This document shows, one piece after another, positions 7,464 to 15,430 of a DNA stretch of 64,000 nt (the stretch's first letter is position 1; each line of letters starts with the position of its first letter). Origin of the DNA: Ruminococcus sp. (lineage in GTDB: Bacteria > Bacillota > Clostridia > Oscillospirales > Ruminococcaceae); the NCBI GenBank assembly GCA_015066805.1, contig SVNP01000009.1, positions 1-64,000 on the forward strand, given 5' to 3'. The notes under the pieces are model-generated. The model made no database searches. It was not told the origin of the DNA and saw only the letters and a list, made by a program, of their open reading frames with translations. A program made the position numbers and the translations under genes.

Positions 7464-8363
7464 ATGTCCGGACAAACTGATTTTCATTCCAATCTGACAG
7501 ATCGCAGAAAAGCCCTTGGCCTGACCCAGGAGCAGCTCGCCCAACGGTTGAATGTGTCCTCTCAGGCGGTATCCAAATGGGAGAAAGGACACTTCCCCGA
7601 TGCCGCCCTGCTGCCGCAGATCGCCGAAGCACTGGATATTTCGCTGGATGCATTGTTTGGTCTCGGCGTACAGGATCATGCCGAGCCGGAAACCATTGTA
7701 TGTCGGCATCTGCAAAGTCTGCCGCCGGAAAAACGGCCCCAATGGATGGCGCATCTACTGTATGCGCTGCTGTGTTCCTATTCTCCCTCGGCGGATCTTT
7801 CCGCTATTCGCTTACGAAGCGGGGAGGAAGCGGAAACCTACGGTGTGCTGCATACCGATCATGAAATTGCACTGGAACGGTTAAATGCCGACCTGCGCTA
7901 TTTTATGTATCTGGAAAAGCCCGCTGCAGGCGTGGCAGCCTATTTGCAGGATGAAAAAGGCATTGTGCGCCTGCTTTCCACCCTTGGGGATGCCGATGCG
8001 GTACGGATGATCCGATATATGGCCGGAAACTGCCGCAACAAGCTGTTTTTGCCTGCAATGCTTGCCGAAAAGCTGAATATTCCGACGGAAAAGGTGCAGC
8101 AGATCATGAACCGACTGGATCGCTTTGGTCTGGTATGGCGCATGGCAGGGGATTTCAACGAAGCATCGCCTACCATATTATATGGTTACACCCATAATCC
8201 TGCGGTGGCTATGCTGCTGGTACTGGCCCAGTCGATCTGTAACTATCTGAAGACACGGGATCCGAATATTGACCGTTTTACCTACGGTTCCCTGCAGGAT
8301 CAACGAAACGGAGATCCAAAGCAGATCCCGCAGGTAAGCGAGTGGGATGCCGACAGTCTGTAA
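7464..8363 (+). CDS. XRE-family transcriptional regulator next to GH44
   Basis: This 299-residue protein has an N-terminal HTH_3/XRE domain (residues 10-65: LTDRRKALGLTQEQLAQRLNVSSQAVSKWE). A long C-terminal region includes a second helix-turn-helix-like stretch (MLAEKLNIPTEKVQQIMNRLDRFGLV). The start at 7464 has AAAGGAAG upstream and lies just after a good promoter; in-frame codons upstream (from 7314) precede the promoter and are not coding. The gene ends 24 bp before the GH44 start with no terminator between, so the two are probably one transcript. It may control that cellulase or itself; the ligand is unknown. Confidence 0.85.
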   Translation: MSGQTDFHSNLTDRRKALGLTQEQLAQRLNVSSQAVSKWEKGHFPDAALLPQIAEALDISLDALFGLGVQDHAEPETIVCRHLQSLPPEKRPQWMAHLLYALLCSYSPSADLSAIRLRSGEEAETYGVLHTDHEIALERLNADLRYFMYLEKPAAGVAAYLQDEKGIVRLLSTLGDADAVRMIRYMAGNCRNKLFLPAMLAEKLNIPTEKVQQIMNRLDRFGLVWRMAGDFNEASPTILYGYTHNPAVAMLLVLAQSICNYLKTRDPNIDRFTYGSLQDQRNGDPKQIPQVSEWDADSL

Positions 8364-8387
8364 CTTTTTTCGTTTGGGGGAGGATTT

Positions 8388-10637
8388 ATGAAACGACTCA
8401 TCGCTTTTTTCACCGCAATGACTTTGCCTGCCGTGTTCTGTTCCGCTGCCATGGTACACGCAGCAGGGGAGGACACCATGCACATCACCGTTGATCTTGG
8501 CGGCAGCGGAAAGCCCATCAGCCCGTATATTTACGGCATCAATGAATACGGCCATCAGGAGAATCTGAAAAAGCTCTCGGTGAATGCCATCCGTCAGGGC
8601 GGCAACCGTATGGTGGCTTATAACTGGGAAAACAACGCCTCCAATGCCGGTTCTGACTGGAAACACAGCTCCGACAACAATCTTTCCAACTCCGATGCAC
8701 CTGCGGATTGCGTGCAGCAGTTGGTGGATGAGGGCGAAAAATACGATATTGGCTATAAGCTGACCACTTTGCAGATGGCAGGTTATGTATCAGCCGATAA
8801 AAACGGCGTGGTCAGTGAAGCGGAGGCTGCACCCTCTGCCCGCTGGAACCGTGTGCAGCTTACCAAGGGCAGTGCCTTTGCCGCAGAGCCGGATCTCACC
8901 GACGGCGTGGTTTACATGGATGAATATGTGAACTATATCATTCAGAAGTATGGTGATTCTTCTGCCGCAACGGGTATTCAGGGCTATTCTCTGGATAACG
9001 AGCCTGCCCTCTGGCATCATACCCACAGCCGCATTCATCCGCAGGAGGTAGGCATTACCGAGCTGCGTGATAAATCCGTGGAGCTGGCAACTGCCGTGAA
9101 ACAGCTTGACCCCGATGCGGAGATCTTCGGACCCGCTTTGTATGGCTACACCGCCTATGATCATCTGGCGGACAGCGACAGCAGCACCGAATGGGAAACC
9201 CTGAAGGCGGCAGGTGGCTATCACTGGTATCTGGATTACTATCTGGATTCCATGAAGGAGGCTTCCGATGCGGCAGGTGTGCGCTTGCTGGATGTGCTGG
9301 ATATCCACTACTATTCCGAATCTTCCCGTGTGGGTGCCGAGGACAGATTGCAGTCTGTGCGAACACTGTACGAAAAAGGCTTTGTGGAAAATAGCTGGAT
9401 CGGTCAGTGGTGCCAGGAGAATGTGCCGATTCTGCCTACCGTGCAGGCATCCATTGATCAATACTATCCCGGAACCAAGCTGGCTGTGACCGAGTATAAT
9501 TTCGGTGGCGATACCGATCCTTCCGGTGCCATTGCACAGGCGGAGGCTCTTGGCTGCTTTGCCGATGCCAATGTGTATTTTGCATCCCTTTGGGGCGGCA
9601 GCGGTTATATTCTTTCCGCATTGAATCTGTATACCAATTTTGACGGCAAGGGCGGTGCGTTTGGTGATACTCTGATGCCCACCACGACCGATGATGTATC
9701 CCTTTCCTCTGCCTATGCAGCCATTGACGGAGCAGATGATTCCACTGTTACCGTTATGGTGACCAATAAGAACATGACACAGCCTATGGATACCACCATT
9801 GCGCTGCAGAATGCGGACAGCACCTATAAAAAAGCTGCTGTTTATGCCATTACGCCTGAATCCGATGAGATCACTTTGCTGGAGATCGTTGATACCGCTG
9901 CGGATGCTGTGGATATCACCTTGCCTGCCTACTGTGCCGCTATGGTAGTCATCTCCGAGGATGCTGCCGCATTTGACGGCACACAGGAAGAAAAACCTGT
10001 GGAAGAATCGGTGGTGTACGATGACCCCATGGGCATGATCAACGAAAACGGTTATGTGGAGATCCCCATTACCGATGCCGAGCATCTCAAGGAGATCATT
10101 ATTACCGCCAATGTGACCTCTAAAGCAGGTTCTTCCTGGGGTAATGCAGGCTGCGCTGTGTGCATCAATGCAGTAACCCCTGAGGGCGAAGAATTCTGGA
10201 CAAGTAAAAGCTACGGTCTGGATCTTGGCAGCGGTGTAAAGGCTGTGGTGGAGTTCGACGGTACCCTTTCCCATAAGGAAAACGGTGATATTCCCGCTGT
10301 GATCGCCGATGGTAAGGTAGAACTGCAAAAATGGTGGGATTCCTCCGAAAAGATGGAGCTGGATCAGGAGGATGAGATCATCATTACCTACACCTCGGTG
10401 GAGGTTGTATATGAATACCCCGCACAGCCCGAGGAGAACAATACGCTGCCCGGCGATGTAAACTGCGACGGCCTGGTGAAAATCAACGACGTGATTCTGC
10501 TGAACCGTGTGCTGGCAGAGGACACCTCTGCTGCCATTACGGAACAGGGTATGCTGAATGCCGAATGTGACGGCATCCCCACTGTTACCGTGGATGATGC
10601 TGTGACCATTCTGCGTGGTCTGGCAGGTTTGAAATAA
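8388..10637 (+). CDS. Secreted GH44 endoglucanase/xyloglucanase with C-terminal binding module and dockerin
   Basis: 749 residues. The signal peptide covers about 1-26. The GH44 catalytic region (about 30-530) has the acid/base Glu205 in SLDNEPALWHHTHSR and the nucleophile Glu369 in LAVTEYNFGGD; both motifs are intact. Residues 555-680 form a beta-rich module ending in ITYTSVEVVYEYP, possibly the CBM76-type module known downstream of GH44 in R. flavefaciens (recalled, not tested). A type I dockerin fills 689-749 (GDVNCDGLVKINDVILLNR... VDDAVTILRGLAGL). Family GH44 cleaves beta-1,4-glucans and xyloglucan internally. The dockerin places the enzyme in a cellulosome. GGGGGAGGA precedes the start. 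It is probably co-transcribed with the XRE gene. Confidence 0.93.
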   Translation: MKRLIAFFTAMTLPAVFCSAAMVHAAGEDTMHITVDLGGSGKPISPYIYGINEYGHQENLKKLSVNAIRQGGNRMVAYNWENNASNAGSDWKHSSDNNLSNSDAPADCVQQLVDEGEKYDIGYKLTTLQMAGYVSADKNGVVSEAEAAPSARWNRVQLTKGSAFAAEPDLTDGVVYMDEYVNYIIQKYGDSSAATGIQGYSLDNEPALWHHTHSRIHPQEVGITELRDKSVELATAVKQLDPDAEIFGPALYGYTAYDHLADSDSSTEWETLKAAGGYHWYLDYYLDSMKEASDAAGVRLLDVLDIHYYSESSRVGAEDRLQSVRTLYEKGFVENSWIGQWCQENVPILPTVQASIDQYYPGTKLAVTEYNFGGDTDPSGAIAQAEALGCFADANVYFASLWGGSGYILSALNLYTNFDGKGGAFGDTLMPTTTDDVSLSSAYAAIDGADDSTVTVMVTNKNMTQPMDTTIALQNADSTYKKAAVYAITPESDEITLLEIVDTAADAVDITLPAYCAAMVVISEDAAAFDGTQEEKPVEESVVYDDPMGMINENGYVEIPITDAEHLKEIIITANVTSKAGSSWGNAGCAVCINAVTPEGEEFWTSKSYGLDLGSGVKAVVEFDGTLSHKENGDIPAVIADGKVELQKWWDSSEKMELDQEDEIIITYTSVEVVYEYPAQPEENNTLPGDVNCDGLVKINDVILLNRVLAEDTSAAITEQGMLNAECDGIPTVTVDDAVTILRGLAGLK

Positions 10638-10640
10638 CAC

Positions 10641-10679
10641 AAAAACGGAAGCCCTGTTTGGGGCTTCCGTTTGTTTTTT
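10641..10679. terminator. Bidirectional terminator between GH44 and the GH113-like gene
   Basis: ACGGAAGCCC-6 nt-GGGCTTCCGT is flanked by an A-run and TTGTTTTTT, so it can stop transcription from both converging genes. Confidence 0.85.
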
Positions 10680-10688
10680 GTAGATGGT

Positions 10689-11648
10689 TCAGCGGGATTT
10701 TGCATACCACTGCTTTACGATCTGTTCTGCCTTTTTGTCCACAATGGAAAAACCCATTTCCGGCGCACGCTTGGGCAGCTTGGTATACCAATCCCACCAG
10801 AAAAAGCCTGCAAACCAAGGCTCATTCCACATGGCGGTCATGCAGGATTCATAGAAATTGGCTTGCTCATCTTCATCATAGGGGAATTCTCTGTGGCTGA
10901 AGTCATAGGGCATCATGGCGCAGCCCTTGGCACTGCGGCAGCCGATCTCCATAAAAATGATCTGTTTGCCGCCGTGGATGCGGGAAAGCTCCCGGAGCTT
11001 TTCCTTTTTCTCATTCCATACAGCAGTCATGTTGGCAAGGGAATCTCCCGGCACCTTACCCACGCCATAATAAGCGGAAGTGCCGATATAATCCACAGCG
11101 TCCCACCATTTCACGCCAAATTCCTTACCATGATTGGTGTTGTAGGTAATGGGTCCGTGGTAGATCTCTCTGACAGCGGCAATGGCTTTGCGCCAGTGCT
11201 CTTCTTTATGCTCGGTGCCAAGCATCTCGCAGCCCACACAGAACATTTCGCAGCCGGTTTCCTCTGCGATCTCTGCATAATGGCACAAAAATGCGGTGTA
11301 GGAGGAAAACCACTCCTTCCAGTAATCCTTATCCCCGATTTCTGCTTCGGGGAAGCGGATGTTGGCTCTCCATACGCCATCGGCGCAGTTTACCATAGGC
11401 TTCATGCAGACCTTCAGACCCAGTGCGTGCAGTCGGTGAGCTGCTGCCGCAACATCCTTATCGGTAACGGTATAGCGGTAATCGGGACGAATGACCGTAG
11501 AGCTGAAGCTGTCCTGTCTGACTACAAAGGCGAGGGCAGCCCAGTCGCCGCCAAGCCCTGCCAGCCGTTCCATGGAGGCGGCTGCTTCATCGGTGCGATA
11601 ATCTCCGCGCTTGCCGTCAAATCCGTAGGTAAATCCTTTGATAAACAT
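10689..11648 (-). CDS. Cytoplasmic GH113-like glycoside hydrolase (putative beta-mannanase)
   Basis: This 319-residue protein has no signal peptide and no dockerin. It is a TIM-barrel protein resembling GH113: MFIKGFTYGFDGKRGDY at the start, KPMVNCADGVWRANIRF, MFCVGCEML (expected position of the acid/base, here with Cys-Glu), IIFMEIGCRSAKGC (nucleophile Glu) and FAGFFWWDWYTKLP near the end. GH113 enzymes act on beta-1,4-mannan or manno-oligosaccharides; an intracellular form would trim imported oligosaccharides. The family call is from memory of the motifs. It is convergent with GH44 and has its own promoter. Confidence 0.75.
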   Translation of the reverse strand: MFIKGFTYGFDGKRGDYRTDEAAASMERLAGLGGDWAALAFVVRQDSFSSTVIRPDYRYTVTDKDVAAAAHRLHALGLKVCMKPMVNCADGVWRANIRFPEAEIGDKDYWKEWFSSYTAFLCHYAEIAEETGCEMFCVGCEMLGTEHKEEHWRKAIAAVREIYHGPITYNTNHGKEFGVKWWDAVDYIGTSAYYGVGKVPGDSLANMTAVWNEKKEKLRELSRIHGGKQIIFMEIGCRSAKGCAMMPYDFSHREFPYDEDEQANFYESCMTAMWNEPWFAGFFWWDWYTKLPKRAPEMGFSIVDKKAEQIVKQWYAKSR

Positions 11649-11668
11649 ATAAAAACCTTCCTTTTACC

Positions 11669-11690
11669 CGGCCGGATATACAGGCCGGTA
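11669..11690 (-). promoter_or_regulatory. Inverted repeat in the GH113-like leader
   Basis: CCGGCC-9 nt-GGCCGG lies between the predicted transcription start (near 11693) and the ribosome binding site, a position suited to a repressor operator. Confidence 0.4.
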
Positions 11691-11699
11691 TTCCTATAC

Positions 11700-11728
11700 A
11701 GTATATCATATTTCGGCGTGATTTTCAA
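11700..11728 (-). promoter_or_regulatory. Promoter of the GH113-like gene
   Basis: On the minus strand TTGAAA (11728-11723) and TATACT (11705-11700) are separated by 17 bp. Confidence 0.7.
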
Positions 11729-11760
11729 TAGGCGGCAGCAGACAAAACCGATTTTCTTCT

Positions 11761-12294
11761 TCAGTTTTCGGAGGGAGAATCCGTGCTTTTGCTGCGTTCG
11801 TCGGTTACAAAATGTCTGACCGCAGCGGAGGGCTGTGTCAATTCTGTACGGAAGAAAGCAGGGTAGATCTGCCGCGGGTCATCGGCAGCCACCCAATGCA
11901 GATGCTCCTGTGCATCATCCATGTTCACGCTGCCTTCCACAGGAGAAAAATGCTCCGGTACCTGCATATAAAAATAAAAGGCGATCTCATAAATCAGCTT
12001 GCCCCGATTGGCGGTACAATCCCCATAGAAGTAGTTTTCGTGCACAAACCCCAGGCGGTCGATCTCCATGTGGACACCGGTTTCTTCCCAAACCTCCCGT
12101 ATCGCGGCTTCCTCAGCGGTTTCGCCGAACTGAATGCGTCCGCCTACGGAATAGAGGTACTCGGAGTGATCGTTGCCCACCATCAGCACCTTATCATCCT
12201 TGCGGATGATGGCACCTACACGGATGTTCACCAGACCGTTTCCACAGGGCAGCGTCAGATCCGACGGGGAGTAATCGTGAAGTGTATGGTCCAT
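11761..12294 (-). CDS. NUDIX hydrolase
   Basis: This 177-residue cytoplasmic protein has a complete Nudix box (GGRIQFGETAEEAAIREVWEETGV, residues 52-75), with the metal-binding REVWEE core intact. Nudix enzymes hydrolyse a nucleoside diphosphate linked to another group; the substrate cannot be read from the sequence. The C-terminal tail (DERSKSTDSPSEN) is polar and probably disordered. GAAAGGAG precedes the start. It lies 23 bp downstream of a 51-codon ORF, and both are probably read from the promoter at 12502-12530. Confidence 0.9.
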   Translation of the reverse strand: MDHTLHDYSPSDLTLPCGNGLVNIRVGAIIRKDDKVLMVGNDHSEYLYSVGGRIQFGETAEEAAIREVWEETGVHMEIDRLGFVHENYFYGDCTANRGKLIYEIAFYFYMQVPEHFSPVEGSVNMDDAQEHLHWVAADDPRQIYPAFFRTELTQPSAAVRHFVTDERSKSTDSPSEN

Positions 12295-12317
12295 AAGTTG
12301 CTCCTTTCATAGGTTCA

Positions 12318-12473
12318 TCAGCCGATGCCGCAGCCGTGTGTATGGGTATCCTGAATAGAGATCACCGCATAGCTGTCGGTGCGTTCTGCCATTTTCTGTT
12401 GTCCGTTGGGATAAAAATGCTGCATCACATACTCAAAGGCATCAAAAACGGATCTGACCAGTACACGTTTCAT
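12318..12473 (-). CDS. Small hypothetical protein, possibly a truncated remnant
   Basis: This 51-residue ORF (MKRVLVRSVFDAFEYVMQ..., ending AVISIQDTHTHGCGIG) has GAGAGGAAAGC before its ATG and a good promoter 30 bp upstream, so it is likely expressed. The ending AVISIQDT followed by a Gly-rich turn resembles the N-terminus of a family of Firmicute phosphatase-like proteins that normally continue for another 100 residues, so this may be a broken gene. It is in the same transcript as the NUDIX gene. Confidence 0.5.
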   Translation of the reverse strand: MKRVLVRSVFDAFEYVMQHFYPNGQQKMAERTDSYAVISIQDTHTHGCGIG

Positions 12474-12501
12474 AAGCTTTCCTCTCTGAAGGCATTTTTG
12501 C

Positions 12502-12530
12502 ATTATAGCATGATATCGGGGCTTTTGCAA
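12502..12530 (-). promoter_or_regulatory. Promoter of the small ORF/NUDIX operon
   Basis: On the minus strand TTGCAA (12530-12525) and TATAAT (12507-12502) are separated by 17 bp. It is back to back with the HAD promoter. Confidence 0.7.
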
Positions 12531-12536
12531 GGAGAT

Positions 12537-12565
12537 TTGACAACATCCGCAACAAGTGGTATACT
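12537..12565 (+). promoter_or_regulatory. Promoter of the HAD phosphatase gene
   Basis: TTGACA (12537-12542) and TATACT (12560-12565) are separated by 17 bp. Confidence 0.8.
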
Positions 12566-12602
12566 TGGTGTAATTAAGATACGGAGAAAGGAGAAACACA
12601 GG

Positions 12603-13244
12603 ATGTATCAGCACATTTTATTTGATCTGGACGGCACTGTTACGGATTCCGCAGAGGGAATTCTGGCAACGGCAAGGTATACGCTGGCACAGTTTGATAT
12701 TCTTTCGCCCGCCGAGGAACAGCTCCGACGGTTTATCGGGCCGCCCTTGCAGGATTCCTTCCGTGAGATTTTTGGTTTTTCCGAGGTCGAAAGCCGCCGT
12801 GCCGTGGAGATATATCGCAGCCGCTACCGCACAGATGGTATGTTCCGCGGTCAAGTCTATGCAGGTATACCGCAGCTTCTGGAGCAGCTTTGTGCCATGG
12901 GCAGAACGCTGCATATCGCCACCTGCAAGCCGGAGCCCTTTGCGGTGCAGATTTTAGAGCATCTGGGGCTGGCACGGTATTTCGCATATATCACAGGTGC
13001 CGCCTTGGATGATAGCCGCCGTACCAAAGGGGAAGTGATCGGCTGTGCGCTGGAACGCATTGGAGCTCCGCCCAAAAGGGATGTTGTAATGATCGGTGAT
13101 CGTGAGCATGATGTTCTGGGGGCGAAAGAACATCATGTGGATTGCATTGGTGTGCTGTACGGCTATGGCACCCGTGAAGAACTGGAACAGGCAGGCGCAT
13201 CCGCCATTGCTGCCACCCCTGCGGATTGCATTCCTTTGGTCTGA
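12603..13244 (+). CDS. HAD-superfamily phosphatase (phosphoglycolate phosphatase-like)
   Basis: 213 residues. The HAD motifs are all present: motif I HILFDLDGTVTDS (catalytic Asp8 and Asp10), motif II Thr in IATCK, motif III Lys in RRTKGEV and motif IV in VVMIGDREHDVLGAK. The helical cap between residues 15 and 80 (FIGPPLQDSFREIFGF) is of the Gph/PgmB type. These cytoplasmic enzymes remove phosphate from small metabolites such as phosphoglycolate or nucleotides. The exact substrate is not evident. The start follows AAAGGAG and its own promoter. In-frame codons further upstream lie before the promoter and are not used. Confidence 0.9.
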   Translation: MYQHILFDLDGTVTDSAEGILATARYTLAQFDILSPAEEQLRRFIGPPLQDSFREIFGFSEVESRRAVEIYRSRYRTDGMFRGQVYAGIPQLLEQLCAMGRTLHIATCKPEPFAVQILEHLGLARYFAYITGAALDDSRRTKGEVIGCALERIGAPPKRDVVMIGDREHDVLGAKEHHVDCIGVLYGYGTREELEQAGASAIAATPADCIPLV

Positions 13245-13250
13245 TTGGTA

Positions 13251-13290
13251 CAAGAAGAAAAGGGGCTTGCATCCGGTTGGATACAAGCCC
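13251..13290 (-). terminator. Terminator after the tRNA-Leu/tRNA-Ser transcript
   Basis: GGGCTTGTATCC-4 nt-GGATGCAAGCCC on the minus strand is followed by CTTTTCTTCTTG. It may also stop the HAD transcript from the other side, although that side lacks a good U-tract. Confidence 0.75.
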
Positions 13291-13299
13291 TTTATGAAG

Positions 13300-13388
13300 C
13301 GGAAAGAGAGGGATTCGAACCCTCGAGACGCTATTAACGCCTACACGATTTCCAGTCGTGCGCCTTAGACCAGCTCAGCCATCTTTCC
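13300..13388 (-). tRNA. tRNA-Ser (anticodon GGA)
   Basis: Read on the minus strand, GGAAAGA pairs with TCTTTCC in the acceptor stem with discriminator G. The anticodon arm is CACGA-CTGGAAA-TCGTG (anticodon GGA), and a long variable arm and a GAGGGTTCGAATCCCTC T-arm follow. CCA is not encoded. Confidence 0.95.
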
Positions 13389-13410
13389 ATATTACCGTAT
13401 TCAATTGTGG

Positions 13411-13493
13411 TGGTGCGAGTGACGGGACTTGAACCCGTACGCCGAAGCACACGCCCCTCAAACGTGCCTGTCTGCCAGTTCCAGCACACTCGC
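13411..13493 (-). tRNA. tRNA-Leu (anticodon GAG)
   Basis: On the minus strand GCGAGTG pairs with CACTCGC. The anticodon arm is CACGT-TTGAGGG-GCGTG (anticodon GAG), there is a class II variable arm, and the T-arm reads ACGGGTTCAAGTCCCGT. Discriminator A and CCA are encoded. Confidence 0.95.
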
Positions 13494-13513
13494 ATCGCAT
13501 TCGGTACTTGAAC

Positions 13514-13542
13514 ATTATATCAGATTTTGCAGAAAAAGTCAA
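13514..13542 (-). promoter_or_regulatory. Promoter of the tRNA pair
   Basis: On the minus strand TTGACT (13542-13537) and TATAAT (13519-13514) are separated by 17 bp, about 20 bp before tRNA-Leu. Confidence 0.8.
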
Positions 13543-13660
13543 GGGCTTTTCTCAATGTTTTTATTTTCGGCAAAATGACCAAAAATATTTTGTCTGATGT
13601 TGCTTTCGGTATCGTTTGCACGAATTTAGCTTAATTGACCGCCTTTTCCCATGGAAATTC

Positions 13661-13689
13661 TTGACAAAATATACTTCATGTGATAAAAT
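13661..13689 (+). promoter_or_regulatory. Promoter of the GH11 xylanase gene
   Basis: TTGACA (13661-13666) and TAAAAT (13684-13689) are separated by 17 bp; the leader is about 67 nt. Confidence 0.75.
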
Positions 13690-13762
13690 GAAAAATGACG
13701 ACAGGGCGTATAATGTACCGATGTTGCCCGCGTCAGAAATATATGATTGAGGGGGAAACTCT

Positions 13763-15247
13763 ATGAAAAAACACCAGTGGCTCGCTGCGCTCTGTGCCAC
13801 AACAATGGCCTTTACCGCCATTGCAACCGATACGGTCAGTGCAGCAACGGTAATCACCGAGAACAAAACCGGTACCGAGGACGGATACAGCTACGAGCTG
13901 TGGAAGGACTCCGGCGACACCACCATGACCCTGCTGGGCAACGGCACCTTTAGCTGTGAGTGGAGCAACATCAACAATGCGCTGTTCCGCACCGGCCAGA
14001 AGTTTGACTGTACCCAGAGCTACAAGGATTTCGGCCGTGTTACAGTGGAATATGCCTGTGACTACAACCCCAACGGCAATTCCTACCTGTGTGTGTACGG
14101 CTGGACCAGAAACCCGCTGATCGAGTATTACATCGTAGATAGCTGGGGCACCTGGAGACCGCCCGGGGGCGATTCCATCGGCTCCATTACCGCCGATGGC
14201 GCAGTGTATGATGTATACAAGACCATCCGTGAGAACCAGCCCTCCATTGATGGCAACACCACCTTCTATCAGTACTGGAGCGTGCGCCGTGAGAAGCGTA
14301 CCAGCGGTACCATTTCTGTACATGAGCATTTTGCCGCATGGGAAGAGATGGGTCTGGATATGAGCGGTAAGTTCTATGAGGTTGCTCTGACCGTGGAAGG
14401 CTACCAGAGCAGCGGCAAAGCAACCGTTACCAAGAACATCCTTACCATGGGCGGAGAGGCAACTACCACCACAGCACCGCCTCCTGTGGAGCCGGATGCG
14501 GACGGCTACTACTTCTACGATACCTTTGAAGAAGATATGGGCGGCTGGAATGCCAGAGGCTCTTCTTCGCTGGGATATTCCTCCTATTTCCCCATGGCGG
14601 GCAACAGTTCGTTGTATGTCACCGACCGTGCAGATACCTGGAACGGTGCAGGCCATGATCTCAGCGCAGGCACCTTTGTACCGGGCAAAAACTATGCCTT
14701 TGGTGCATCCGTGATGCAGGAAAGCGGCAGTACGCAGAATATTCTGCTGACTCTGCAATACAATGATGCCAACGGCGAAACCCAGTATACCACAGTGGCT
14801 TCTGCCGAAGCTGCCAGCGGTGAATGGGTGAACCTGGAAAACACATCCTTTACCATTCCCGCAGGTGCAAGCTCCATGCTGCTGTACGCCGAGATCGCTG
14901 ATACCACCTGCGACTTCTACATGGATGAAGCCTACGGTGGCATTGAGGGCGTGACCGGTAAAACGCCTGTGGCAACCACTACGACTACTACTATCACCAC
15001 TACTACTACACTGGATACTACTACATCAACCACTACAACCGGTACCCCTGAACCTACCGTGGTCGGTGATGTGAACTGCGACGGCAATGTGAAGATCGGG
15101 GATGTTATCCTGCTCAACCGCTTCATCAGTGAGGATGCTGCCGTGTCTGTTACCAATCAGGGCTTGGCCAATGCCGAAGTGGATGGCGTAAAGGGCATCA
15201 ACAGCGATGATTCTACTGCCATTCTGAAGATCATTGCAGGCCTGTAA
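13763..15247 (+). CDS. Secreted GH11 endo-xylanase with CBM22 and dockerin
   Basis: 494 residues. The signal peptide ends near 28 (DTVSAA). The GH11 jelly-roll domain (30-228) keeps both catalytic glutamates: Glu121 in [13 protein letters not shown] (nucleophile) and Glu212 in [14 protein letters not shown] (acid/base). After a TTTTAPPP linker, residues 248-395 form a CBM22-type xylan-binding module ([18 protein letters not shown].. [11 protein letters not shown]). A Thr-rich linker (405-427) leads to a type I dockerin (434-494). The enzyme cleaves xylan internally and should be assembled into the cellulosome through its dockerin. GAGGGGG precedes the start. It has its own promoter and terminator, so it is monocistronic. 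Confidence 0.95.
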   Translation: MKKHQWLAALCATTMAFTAIATDTVSAATVITENKTGTEDGYSYELWKDSGDTTMTLLGNGTFSCEWSNINNALFRTGQKFDCTQSYKDFGRVTVEYACDYNPNGNSYLCVYGWTRNPLIEYYIVDSWGTWRPPGGDSIGSITADGAVYDVYKTIRENQPSIDGNTTFYQYWSVRREKRTSGTISVHEHFAAWEEMGLDMSGKFYEVALTVEGYQSSGKATVTKNILTMGGEATTTTAPPPVEPDADGYYFYDTFEEDMGGWNARGSSSLGYSSYFPMAGNSSLYVTDRADTWNGAGHDLSAGTFVPGKNYAFGASVMQESGSTQNILLTLQYNDANGETQYTTVASAEAASGEWVNLENTSFTIPAGASSMLLYAEIADTTCDFYMDEAYGGIEGVTGKTPVATTTTTTITTTTTLDTTTSTTTTGTPEPTVVGDVNCDGNVKIGDVILLNRFISEDAAVSVTNQGLANAEVDGVKGINSDDSTAILKIIAGL

Positions 15248-15274
15248 CCCGAAACAATCCTGTATGTGTTGTGT

Positions 15275-15310
15275 AAAGCCTCTTCCTGCTTTGGCGGGGA
15301 GAGGCTTTTT
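15275..15310 (+). terminator. Terminator after GH11
   Basis: AAAGCCTC-18 nt-GAGGCTTT is followed by TT; the loop is long. Confidence 0.7.
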
Positions 15311-15353
15311 GTGTGATGTGACTCGCGATGGTGTGAAAAACGCACAAAAGTTA

Positions 15354-15382
15354 TTGACACAAATGGTGGAATGGTGTATAAT
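15354..15382 (+). promoter_or_regulatory. Promoter of the LRR-dockerin gene
   Basis: TTGACA (15354-15359) and TATAAT (15377-15382), a perfect consensus pair, are separated by 17 bp. Confidence 0.85.
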
Positions 15383-15430
15383 AGTGTTAAGCGATGAGGC
15401 TTATATGCGATTTTCGAGAGGAGTGATCCT

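Noticed and set aside
8790-10640. 616-codon open frame on the minus strand opposite GH44
   Set aside because: Antisense shadow of GH44 with His/Gly-rich composition and no recognisable motif. The same applies to the long frames opposite xylB (59999-61711) and the GatA-like gene.
14990-15050. ACT-rich repeat suggesting a microsatellite or CRISPR-like array
   Set aside because: It encodes the poly-Thr linker before the GH11 dockerin. The same holds at 19135-19195 before the PL1 dockerin.
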